From: Stemphylium vesicarium
Lineage: Eukaryota > Ascomycota > Dothideomycetes > Pleosporales > Pleosporaceae
Direction of reading: 5' to 3'
DNA: 55,155 nucleotides
NCBI GenBank assembly: GCA_004380135.1
Contig: QXCR01000175.1
Location: 1 to 55,155, forward strand
This document shows positions 11,731-21,311 of the stretch, in pieces. The position numbers and the translations under genes are program-made. Position 1 is the stretch's first letter; every line of letters begins with the position of its first letter. The notes under the pieces were generated by a model that saw only the letters and a program-made list of their open reading frames with translations, did not search any database and was not told the DNA's origin.

Positions 11731-13802
11731 TCTCTGGGGAAAAAAGAAGACAGCGACGAGCTAGCGGGTGGTGACGGCGAGAATGCAGCAGCGCAGACGG
11801 GCTGGCAGGCTACGTTATCGGGCCCTGGGTTGCGCTGGCAGCGTTGGCAGTGTTTGTGGGCGGACGTGAACTGGCGGTGTTGAGCTGTCGAATAGGCGAT
11901 GGCGGGGAGAAGAGAGCTTTAGTTCCCGCCGACTCCAGACGCATCCACAGGGCGCGCGCAAGACGGGGGCAGGTTAGGGCGATACGGTGTGTTTGGGGGA
12001 GGAAGCAATTGCAGAAGCAGACAATAGTGTCGAGGGCGGCGCGCAATCAGGGTCGACTAAGATGCCGTCTTGGTTCGGCGCGGTGAAGGGCGTTTGCTGG
12101 CGTTGCTGGCGCGGTAGCCCCTTCACATGCGCGTGCAGCGAAAGTGGAAAGGATGTGGGTAACGGGCGCGGGTGCAGTGCAGTGCAGATGCAGCCTCAGG
12201 CTTCTGTTCGCTTAGTCGACGTCGTGTCTTCTGGTGCTGTCCTGACCTGACGGCAAGTTGCCCAGCACTCTTTTTAGACAGCGCGACGGCTATCAAACGG
12301 TCGCGGCGGCGAGAAGCTGCTTGCACGGTGCTGGTTGGCGTGGGTGGAGAGAAGAGAAGGCGCGGCTGAGGGTCGTGTCTTTGGCAATCTCGGTTGGAAA
12401 GGCTGTGGCTTGGGAAAGGAGGCAGCAGATGCACATCATTGACAAGGGCCCGGCATAAAAAAAACGAGCCCGCCAAAGCATCGACCGTGGTCTACTAGAA
12501 GCTGCTGCTAGAAGATGCTGCTAAACATGCTAGATGCCAGCCAGATGCTAGGTGCGCCCTAAATTACACACGACCACCAAATCCATCGATCCTGGCCATG
12601 AATTTGCTGTTGGCCATTTTACTGCGACAATTCACGGCGCCAACTCGAACACGCGCGGCCGAACCATGACGACGTTGAGCTATTCGCATCCTCGACGCGC
12701 CAAACCCCAGCGGCTGCCCAGGTGCTGCTGCTGCTGCTGCCAGTCCTGTTCAACGCGGGCGCTATCTTCAGACGGGCAGCAGCGCTCGAATAGGAGTAGC
12801 TGGGGTCCATGGTTTGTTTCATACAGCACCAACCTGGCACGCGTAAATTGCCCGTTATGCGCTCGCCCCAAGACGTCGTAGCCGCGAACTGCCCTCGTCT
12901 CTGCCATGGTATCGTGCTTGATATAGCTTTCTCACGCTCCTCGAATGTCGCTTGGCTTCCATTCACCCGTATGACACTTCTGATGGTGGTGGTGGTGGTG
13001 ACGATGCTGACGGTGCACGCTGGCCTGGCTGCTGACCTTTGCGCGACCCTCATCTCTCTTGCGCGTGCCCGCGGGCGAGATGAGGGGGACGCGTCGAGAA
13101 GCCGGAAAAGCAACCCCTCTCCAAAACACTAAACATCAACAAATAACAAAAGCAACGTCGCTAACCGACGTCTAACTTTGTCGCCAACCACAGTGACACG
13201 CAACTGCTGAGCGGCTTGCGCTCTTGATCCTCCTGCCTTGGGCTTATTCAACTTTGCCCGGCGCATTGAATTTTGCCCGACGACGTCCATGGCAAGGACA
13301 TCCAGGTGCGAGGTAGCAAGAGACGCAGGTTCGCGACAAGACGACACACAAACACACAGCTGTCGCCGTGTCTCAGCCCGCGCCACAAGGGAGGAATACC
13401 CTGCATGTCTCTGCTCTGAATCCCTCGGCAACGCGCCCAATGCGGCATGGCCTGCAATCGCCGTTGCTGGTTGCCGCCGTTGCATGCGCATGTCCGTCGT
13501 CTTCCCAGCTTCCGTCGCAGCGTGCAGACGGCATGCAGGGAAGCATGAGCCCGACACTTCTCTGCGCCGTCATGTGTATACTACATTCTGCTGTGTAGGA
13601 CGTTCTTAGGCCCGTCTTCGGAGATTAGCTGTTGGTGCCCTCTCGATCGACCTTGCCGTGCAACAAGTAGACCCACCTTCCCGCTCCCACCGTTACGAGA
13701 CTTTTGCGCCATCCCAGCCTTCCCGGCCCTTTGTCGCTCTGTGCAACCCGGGGCTCATGTCTGTGGGCTTCTGTGGGCTTGACGTCACACGCTGGAATTG
13801 CC
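11731..13802. promoter_or_regulatory. Long upstream region of the kinase gene
   Basis: 2.1 kb upstream of the minus-strand kinase. The size and the lack of a convincing gene suggest a long promoter or 5' UTR, common for fungal regulatory kinases. Simple features include CTG repeats at about 12721-12738 and GGT/GTG repeats at about 12984-13000. Frames here (for example 12619-13113, minus) are compositionally odd and unsupported. Confidence 0.45.
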
Positions 13803-13955
13803 ATGGCTGATGTAATTTCCTTTCATCGCCCTGCGGCACATCTTGCGGAGCTTATCAGTCAGACCACGGGGATGCCGCTATCAGAATGCATGGATATCCT
13901 CACAGTCGCATAGGTCTCCTCGAATCGCATCGACGAGGATGACTTTCCGCTGTAA
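13803..13955 (+). pseudogene. Possible small protein gene interrupted by one TAG
   Basis: An ATG at 13803 opens 36 codons beginning MADVISFHRPAAHLAELI and containing an amphipathic segment SQTTGMPLSECMDILTVA. A TAG follows at 13911-13913. The same frame then continues without break for 14 codons, VSSNRIDEDDFPL, to a TAA at 13953-13955. The acidic DEDDFPL end looks like a genuine C-terminus. If the TAG was once CAG, one C-to-T change (a RIP-type CpA to TpA) explains the break. The helical pattern loosely recalls UBA-like small proteins, but I cannot name a family. It lies just downstream of the AIF-like gene in convergent orientation. It may be chance. Confidence 0.3.
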
Positions 13956-13988
13956 GCTCTACCTAATTCCCCATCGCTCTAGACCCCT

Positions 13989-15841
13989 CTAGATCTTGAT
14001 CTCATTTGGCAACCCAACCTCCAGAATGTCAACGCCCTTTTGCAGCTCACTCTTGCTCGGCATCTTGTTCCTCCTCATCAGCTCTGCCGCCTGCGTCATG
14101 TACGGGTCCTTCATCATTGAAGCCACGGCGACGACTGTCTCCCCTGAAGTGTAGTACGCGACGAAAGACGGCTTCTCCGGCTCTCCCTGGAGGATCACGT
14201 CATCATAACCACCCACAGTGTTACCACAGTATCGCAGCTGGGAACCAAGCGCAGACCAGAAGACAGGGATGAATGGTTTGGCTTTGGAGCCTGGGTTGTT
14301 GATGGTGTTGGCGACTGAGCGACCGGCGTTTTGCGCGACATTCCAGTGCTCTATCCGGACGGGTGTGCCGTTGCCTCCAGGTCCGTGATAGGGGTATGTT
14401 GCAATGTCACCGATGGCGAAGACATCCTTCAGTCCGCTTACTGCAAACGACTCATCCGTCTTCACCGAGCCGTCCTTTTCCAGGGTGATACTGGAGTTGT
14501 CCTTAAGGTACTCGGTCGCTGGGGCCACACCAACACCCTCAATGACGACATCGGCCTCCAACGCGGTGCCGTCTTTGAGATGAACAGTGCCAACCTTGGA
14601 CGAGTCGCTCTTTGATGGCGTGGCCTTGTCAACGCTGGCGCCCATCTTGAATTTGACACCGTTCTTCTCAAGCAGACCGCGGAAGATGGCGCCAACCTTC
14701 TTACCCATTACTCGCTCCATTGGCTCTGTCAAATAATCAGCTCATGTCCGCAGTGTGAGTATATCTACTACGTACCCTCTTCCATTCCAATGATGGTGAC
14801 ATCGTTCTTCATGCTCGCCAAACAGTTACCCACTTCCATGCCGATGAACGAGCTACCGACAACAACAATTTTCTTTCCATTGTCTCCGACAGCGTTCAAG
14901 ATGTTTTGCGCATCCGGTTGGGTACGGAGAAGAAAGACGTTACCCAGGTCGCCCTTCAGTCCGTCGAGTGGAAGCCATCGTGGGGTACCGCCAGTCGCCA
15001 ATACCAACTTGGAGTATCCGTATTCTTTTCCTGACTTGGTCGAGACCTTCTTGCCAGAGAAGTCCACGTTCTTCGCCTCATCCTGGATAATATCCACCGA
15101 CCCATCCTTGTAGAAGTCTTTCTGCCTCCATGCGAGCTTGGAAACATCCGCCAATAGGGCCTTGGACAGTTTGGTTCGGTCGATGGGCTGGTAACCCTCT
15201 TTTGAGATGACAGTAATCTTGCCGGTGTAGCCTCCGCCTCGTAGACCCTCAATAGCACCGAGCGTACCAGAGCCACCTCCGATGACGAGGACCTTGTCCT
15301 CGCTGACGGAAGAGCACTTGATGTCCAGGAATCTTCGGTTCGCCTTGAGTGCATCTTCAGTCGTCTTGACGTAGACGGCTCCGTCCTTCTCGACTACTTC
15401 GTATTTGGCAATGGGATCGAGGGCAGGCGCGTCTTCGACATCTCCAGTTGAGACCTTGAAGCAAGCTGCATAGTGTTAGCCTCCTGCATGCAAAAAGAAA
15501 CCGTGGTAGACCTTACCTCCGTGCCATGGACAGGTTAGACGACCCTCGGGTGTCAGTACACCCTTCACCAATGGGGCGCCGTAGTGCGTGCAGTTGGCGC
15601 TTGTAGCGTGAACTTGATCCTGAATCTTCAAGAGAAGCACCTTTCCGCCCTCGACACCTTCAACCTCGGCCTCTTTCTTCTCGCCATTCTTCATTTGCAA
15701 CGAAGTAACATCCTTGAGCTTGAACTCTTGCGCCATGGTTGCGGTTGTCGTTGTGAACGGAGCTCTTTGCAGTCGACTTGTTGGGCTAAATTGGAGCTTG
15801 AGTGAAGTTCTTAGAGGTCGCAGAAACCGTATTGACTGCAT
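13989..15841 (-). CDS. Rieske-domain AIF-like FAD/NAD(P)H oxidoreductase, mitochondrial
   Basis: Predicted 583-residue flavoprotein of the AIFM3/AIF-like class. Exons: 15841-15517, 15465-14776 and 14725-13989. Residues 1-35 (MQSIRFLRPLRTSLKLQF..) are Arg/Ser-rich without acids, a typical mitochondrial presequence. Residues 37-120 form a Rieske domain with cluster ligands C84-T-H86 and C104-PW-H107. Then come two dinucleotide folds: FAD-binding VLVIGGGSGTLGA, the LVLATGGTPRWLP motif, and NAD(P)H-binding IVVVGSSFIGMEVG. A third conserved motif, DVFAIGDIATYP, binds FAD. A C-terminal dimer-type domain follows. The fusion implies electron transfer from NAD(P)H via FAD to a 2Fe-2S centre. A second in-frame ATG at codon 36 (MAQEFKLKDV), right after the presequence, could give a cytosolic form. 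Physiological partner unknown; family members are linked to redox balance and cell death. Confidence 0.88.
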
Positions 15842-17046
15842 CAAAGGCTGTAAGAGAGGTTGTAGGAGTGAGTGCTGTCTATGAGCATGAGAGTTGCACG
15901 TAGGCCAATAGCGGGGAGCTGATTATTCATGATGTCACGAATGATACGCGCTAGCAGGTGCAGCACCAAGAACACGAAGGCTCGGTGTGAGCTTGAAGAA
16001 CTCATCACCACGCAGACTCGGACCAAATCAACAATCTTTTTGCAATATGAATCCGATTACTGAATTCTCTTTGCTGTCGTACGCGATCGATGTTAGGGAA
16101 TAGTTATTGCGCGTTGCGATGCCAGAGCGCGTGTTTGCGAGGTTGCTGTAGAGTGGGTCTTTACCCCACCTGGTGTTGTTAGGTGCATGGTGAGATGTAC
16201 CTAGGCAGCTTTCCGACGAGACTAACCACCAGTCTCTGTTAGGCGTCCTATATCTTTTAAGCCCATGGACATGCCATATTCAAAAATAGCACTGGCAGAT
16301 TATAAGGGTCAAAGATTGACAGCCTGAGTCCGAGTGCAGCCAGTCGTGCTGTCCGCCAGACTATCGAAAGAAGCCATATCGCTTTCTTTTTGTCTATAAA
16401 AGAACCTCAGGCTGCAACTTCAAGCTTCAAGAGCAATTAAGCTCGTCGTTGTCATGGAAAATGACGCGTCGACACGACGGGCGCGGCCGCTTTCCGTTAC
16501 CCCGCCGTCTCACGAAACGCGATCACACCCTCGGACAGTTCCCGCGAACAAGCAAAGTCTCGTATGAGCCATCAGTTCAGCCGCAATAATGCTTTTCGTA
16601 CCTCTCATTACCACTCCAGGAAGCGATCTGTCTCCTACACAAGACGACAAAGCAAAGACGGATATTGAGCCTAATAGATTCGCTTACTTGTCACTTCCCT
16701 ATCCATCTACACCCACCACACCACCATCACGATCCCACAAGAAAGTAATATGACATTGGATACATACATTGATGAAAGGTCGTGCTTTTAGGTTCTTTTG
16801 CAATTCTGATCACGGATCTTCCAAGGCACACCGAGTGTTGCTGTGGTGAAGGCAGGTAGTCAAATGGTAGTATCGACCATGTAAACGCCCAGCCTGTCTC
16901 TAGCGCAGCGAGCGTCTTCCGCCTGTAGGTACGTACTCTGGACTTGGCACACCTACCCACCGAGGCACGACCATGGAGTACAACAAGAGAGTGAGAAAAG
17001 GACATCTGAACCAAACGCTGGGTACATCTATGACCGCTTCATTACC
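15842..17046. other. Intergenic, with a TATA-like site and a weak small frame
   Basis: 1.2 kb between the AIF-like gene (transcribed leftwards) and the peroxiredoxin remnant. A TATAAAA at 16395-16401 lies about 55 bp before an ATG at 16454 that opens a 36-codon frame (MENDASTRRARPLS..) ending at a possible GTATGA donor. A downstream acceptor near 16620 keeps a frame open, but the resulting protein has no recognisable character, so I do not call a gene. Confidence 0.35.
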
Positions 17047-17606
17047 ATGGCTCATCAGTTGCACAGACACGACGAACTCCCAAGACTGAGGTCGCTGACC
17101 AGCACAGACACAACCTTGCCTCCGAATGTACCCATTCCTCAGATGATGGAGCTTGCGACAACTAGATGTCTCTTCTTTATCCGACCAGGCTATCGCATTC
17201 TGTTATCCGTGGACCGGTGCACCTGGTGAAACAGTCACAGACAATTGGAAATCTATACCTGGAGCACGGGGCTGCACGCCACAGGCCCGTCTGTAGCTTT
17301 CGCGATGCGATGGGAGAGCTGCGCAAGCTCGGCGTAATGAGCGTATTCGGACTGTCGACTCAGGACACAGCTTAACAGAGGGAAGCTTAGGGGCGGTTGC
17401 ACCTTCCCGATGAACTACTATCGGATGAGAAACTCGAGTCTGCGACGGCGCTCAAATTGCCGACCTTTGGCTGGCGATACCAGACGCTGATCAAGAGATG
17501 CGCACTCGCTATCAAGGACGGGACGATTATAAACGTCTGGTACCCTGCCTTTCCGCCCGATGCGAGCGCGAAACAGATAGTAGAGTGGCTTGAAGACAGA
17601 AAATAG
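17047..17606 (+). pseudogene. Decayed peroxiredoxin (AhpC/TSA, PrxQ-like)
   Basis: Pieces of one thioredoxin-fold peroxidase occur in order but in different frames. An N-terminal part has LRSLTSTDTTLPPNVPIP. The peroxidatic motif GCTPQA sits at 17270-17287, and CSFRDAMGELRKLG plus FGLSTQDTA follow in another frame. A long intact C-terminal part reads LPTFGWRYQTLIKRC, IKDGTIINVWYPAFPPD and AKQIVEWLEDRK. Lesions I can see are about 60-70 bp of unrelated sequence ahead of the active site, a 4-bp insertion (17288-17291) after GCTPQA, and stops at 17373-17375 (where the family has Tyr) and 17388-17390. Several independent lesions make sequencing error unlikely. The native enzyme would have reduced peroxides with thioredoxin. 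Confidence 0.8.
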
Positions 17607-18256
17607 TATCTGCAGGTACCGTTTTGGTCCCCTGAAACAGCATGGGTGCCACATTTGGAGGTGCGGCCGTCTATGCCCTGACTCAAGATCTGCGGGCGCT
17701 GCAGCGGCTGCCGTGTCCGGCTATGTTGGTAGCCAAGGGTGACAACGGAGAATTGCGACGTTGGGCCACGAGATGAATTGAACGTCTGTCGATTACACGC
17801 TTCGGATGTTTGCGAAGGCCAATCTTTATTATCATCGTCCAGTGCTTACTACTACTAAATGTCAAAGGAGAAAGCAATATTTTGGGAGAAGGTTTGACGA
17901 GTGCGACGTTGGTTCATACACTAACGATCGTCAAACCACCAACCGAACGTGGATCCATCACCGTGCACGCATCGTCAATAAACCTTAGCCTCTTTTGCCG
18001 GACCCTACAAGATATGGGCTAACCCGCGCCGCCCTGCATAGCGATGTTGCGTCGCAAAGACCTCCGTCGACTGAGGATCTTCGTCCCTTCGTGCACAGCG
18101 ATCTTATCCAAGCCTACATTCGTTCATGGCTTTGCTTTTCCAACGTCATTGAGTTCTACATAAGGACGCTTTCGTGGCGACGATATCGACGGACCATTGG
18201 CGTGGCGCTCCAATCATTACCCAGTATATACTGCTTCCATTCATTTCTTAATTATA
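17607..18256. other. Intergenic upstream of the Ser/Thr-rich membrane protein gene
   Basis: 650 bp with no supported gene. The right end is the presumed promoter and leader of the next gene; the short frames seen have no family resemblance. Confidence 0.5.
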
Positions 18257-19990
18257 ATGTCTACCACTATCGTTACCGGTCGACGACGACAACCGACTAC
18301 CACATCCACTCTAACCACACTATCCACTTCATCGAGAAGAAGACCTGCTACATCTAGCACAAGGCCGAGATCGACTGTTACCTCCGCCCCTTTACGAATA
18401 GCCTCCTCGTCGCCAACGGCGGCATCGCCAAGCAACCTCGCATCAGACTTCACCTTCATCCAACTTGAATCGAATACTGCGACTGCTATCTCGACTAGTC
18501 TCCTCACTCAGCCCAGTGTCGTCGACACCACCCCCGGAGCCAGCGCTACATGTTCAACGAATAGCGATTGCGCCAAAGACCGGATCTGCTCGAATGCAAA
18601 GTGTGTCCCCACGAACGATGCTGCTCCTTTCGGTGGATCTGGATCGAATCCAACCTCGCATTTAACCACCGGGTCCGCTATTGGCATCGGTGTTGGACTT
18701 GTGGCTGTCCTCACGCTGATGGTTGGACTTGGCTTCTGGTTTTGGCAATACAGAGGACGGAGACCACGCAACGACTCAATAGAAGCCCCTGTACATATCC
18801 GCAAAAGATCTGCATCGACTGCGACCGATCAAAAGACTCTGGTAGCTTCAATGCCAAACAGCCCGCAGAATGTAGCTTTCAGCCAGCAAAACACCATGGG
18901 TCCTGGACTATTTGCTAGGGCCGTGGCGCTCCAAGAAATCAAGGATATCGATAACACAAGACAGTTGTCGATGGATAATTCACGTGGGCGAAAGTCTACA
19001 GAGAAGGCGTTACCGCTCCCTCCACCAAATCCGCTCGCTGAACATCCCCTTCCGCCGCCCCCGACCCAATCCACGCGATACACCGTCAATGTCAACATCA
19101 ACAAGAGCATGATATTTGACGACGACATGAGACATGCTGTAAGTTCGCTGCGAGGAAACGATACTCCACGCACTGTCGAAACTCCCCGTGAACGCGCTCC
19201 ACGATACAAGTTCGAAGAGTATGTGCCACCCGTCGTCAACGCACCTCCACCTATATTTGTTGCCCGAGCACCGCCGTCGAACAAGCGGGACTCAGAATAC
19301 GAGCTCAGCCAGCTTCCCAACAAGAGGGCTTCGAATGACACTGCCTCGCTGCCGGATGATAGTTCAGTGGGCGGCTCAGAACCATCAAGTCCCATTGTCG
19401 AGACGCTCTCCAAGTTGGAAAGCAAAGCGCCTCAGCTGCCCTTACCAGACCTTCCACCTCCCAGTCCAAGTTTCAGTTTCCGCTCGTACGACTGGTATCA
19501 GGACATCATCGGCGACCCACAGCATGGCGAGCATTCCCCAACACTTCCATCGCGGAACCCTGCGCGAACACCAACACAAGCCACATTTCCTAAACCGTTA
19601 TCTATTTCTCCTAAGAAGAAGCCCACCAGCGTGGACTACAGTTTATACCCACAACCCCTTTCGCCTGCTGCACCTCCTGCTGCATCAGGTCTGCATTTAC
19701 ACCCAAGCTCTGCAGCAGCAATGCCTAGCCCCACGAGCCCAAACTTTCGTTTATCACCCACTGTTTATACCCCGCCATCAAGGCAACCACCTGTACAACA
19801 ACCAATACCCTCGCGACGCTCAGTCCGGGCTTCTGGACTGAGCACCATGACTCGCAATACGCATGACTCCAGAAGCTGGCTGCCGGAAGATGGGCTTTAC
19901 CTTGCCGAGGAGGGCGAATTTACTGCTTACGAGACTTACCGTCGGCCAAGCGAGGATAGCAGACCGACAAGCTATTCGCCGTTAACTTGA
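18257..19990 (+). CDS. Single-pass Ser/Thr-rich membrane protein, possible cell-wall sensor-like
   Basis: Intronless frame of 577 residues from the ATG at 18257 (MSTTIVTGRRRQPTTTS). The frame opens slightly further upstream but without an ATG. About 120 N-terminal residues are Ser/Thr/Pro-rich, typical of heavily O-mannosylated fungal surface regions. A compact cysteine module (CSTNSDCAKDRICSNAKC) comes next. One transmembrane helix follows, GSAIGIGVGLVAVLTLMVGL, then a basic stop-transfer QYRGRRPRN. About 400 cytoplasmic, Pro/Ser-rich residues follow, with PxxP stretches such as LPLPDLPPPSP, ending in SRPTSYSPLT. The topology resembles Wsc/Mid2-type sensors, but I see neither a WSC domain nor a clear N-terminal signal peptide, so the helix may act as signal-anchor. 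Function is not assignable. Confidence 0.7.
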   Translation: MSTTIVTGRRRQPTTTSTLTTLSTSSRRRPATSSTRPRSTVTSAPLRIASSSPTAASPSNLASDFTFIQLESNTATAISTSLLTQPSVVDTTPGASATCSTNSDCAKDRICSNAKCVPTNDAAPFGGSGSNPTSHLTTGSAIGIGVGLVAVLTLMVGLGFWFWQYRGRRPRNDSIEAPVHIRKRSASTATDQKTLVASMPNSPQNVAFSQQNTMGPGLFARAVALQEIKDIDNTRQLSMDNSRGRKSTEKALPLPPPNPLAEHPLPPPPTQSTRYTVNVNINKSMIFDDDMRHAVSSLRGNDTPRTVETPRERAPRYKFEEYVPPVVNAPPPIFVARAPPSNKRDSEYELSQLPNKRASNDTASLPDDSSVGGSEPSSPIVETLSKLESKAPQLPLPDLPPPSPSFSFRSYDWYQDIIGDPQHGEHSPTLPSRNPARTPTQATFPKPLSISPKKKPTSVDYSLYPQPLSPAAPPAASGLHLHPSSAAAMPSPTSPNFRLSPTVYTPPSRQPPVQQPIPSRRSVRASGLSTMTRNTHDSRSWLPEDGLYLAEEGEFTAYETYRRPSEDSRPTSYSPLT

Positions 19991-21311
19991 GTTACTAGAT
20001 CTCGTCAGTGCTCAAAGGTCAAGCGGAGCGCCTTGGCCAACTTTGGTATGCCATTTCCGCTAAGTCACGACGCCGCGAAAATACTTAGACGTCTCTTTCG
20101 GTGTACACCCCCCACATCCTGGACGCGTCTAACGCGCGCGCGAACCCACCCAAGGTCGTTCCCGACTATCGACCAACAAGCGCAAAGCAGACTACTGCGG
20201 CGCGGGAACGACGCGGGTCGCGAGGGGCACGGAGCAACGAGCCTCAAACTCCATTCGGGCTCGCACTAAGGCTGTACCGACAGAAAAATCTCGTTGCAAG
20301 CGTGCAGCAATAGCCGCTTGCATACCTGTAATCATAATACCCATATAACCAATACACAATGAACATATCACACCATCATCTTCTTCTTACTCGCTCTTTG
20401 ATGTGACATTTTCGACGTGCTACGTGACAAGCTCTTCAAGCTTTGTGGGCTAGGGACGCGGAGAGAAGAAGACTGCGGTGGCCCGTTGTGGGGAAGCTTG
20501 CACGATACCCCACAATGTTGACGTTGGACTACAGGACGTTGAGCTGCCATTACATTCCGTCGCACAGTCGCAGGTACGTTATCCAGCCGAGAAACTTTCC
20601 GTGCGTGCCAGCTTCTTCTGGAAGCCCAATGCATGAAGTAGTTCATGGTGTACCATGTGCGTATCCATGGTCGCTCCCATGCGCCTTCTCAAGAGTTTTG
20701 ACGTTTCCCGAACATGCAAACCACGCCCTCTGCAATGACAGCTCGTCGCTTCATTCAATTCTACATCCTTCATCAACATATTCGCAGTTCTACCATCTCG
20801 TCTTTTCCATGTACCCTGTCGCAGACATTGCGGTCTTTGCCCTCTGCTGCATCGCGCAGCGCTTGCTAGCAAGCCTAGTAAGTTGCTTTTATGATCCACC
20901 CCGGGCCGGCTACAAGCTTCACGCCCGGAGGCCTCTAAAGCTCAGAGCACTCGCGTCCTCTACTTCGCGATTCCCAGACTCGTGTCGCTCCAACGAGCGA
21001 GCCACCCTCCGATCGTTCCCATTTGCTCAATGTCGGCACGGCACCCCCAGTTCGTCCCCCGCACGCCTCTCGCTTATGCACGCTGCACGCGCTTGCGTTG
21101 AGCTTCCTTGCTCAAGCTGGAGCTCATGCTGTCCAGCGTCATTCACGGTCACCTCAGTGCGGGGATTTGCTGCACGCCCGACTGATCAATAGTCATAATG
21201 GTTCCGAGGGACTCTGATAATACGCGCAACGGTGGCTATAAAGAGACAGCATGGCCGCCATGGACGTCTGAGGATCTTCAGGCAGCGCTCGACTGGTTCA
21301 GCATAACCATC
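19991..21311. other. Intergenic, promoter of the alpha-glucosidase gene
   Basis: 1.3 kb. One long frame (20443-21192, plus, 249 codons) has no start context, domain or compositional support and overlaps the promoter, so I reject it. The far right end contains the TATA-like site listed separately. Confidence 0.5.
21237..21243 (+). promoter_or_regulatory. TATA-like element upstream of the GH31 gene
   Basis: TATAAAG, 69 bp ahead of the chosen ATG (21312). An earlier in-frame ATG at 21198 would place this element inside the coding region and bury the signal peptide, so the site helps decide the start. Confidence 0.45.

Noticed and set aside
12619..13113. 164-codon minus-strand frame in the kinase upstream region
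   Set aside because: Arises from Ser/Thr/Arg-coding simple repeats; not conserved-looking and without a supporting start context.
16454..16740. Possible two-exon micro-gene behind a TATAAAA at 16395
   Set aside because: Promoter-like site and a donor are present, but the joined protein has no character and the acceptor choice is arbitrary.
20443..21192. 249-codon plus-strand frame upstream of the alpha-glucosidase
   Set aside because: Composition (His, Ser, Cys, Arg scattered) is not protein-like, there are no domains, and it occupies the promoter of the next gene.
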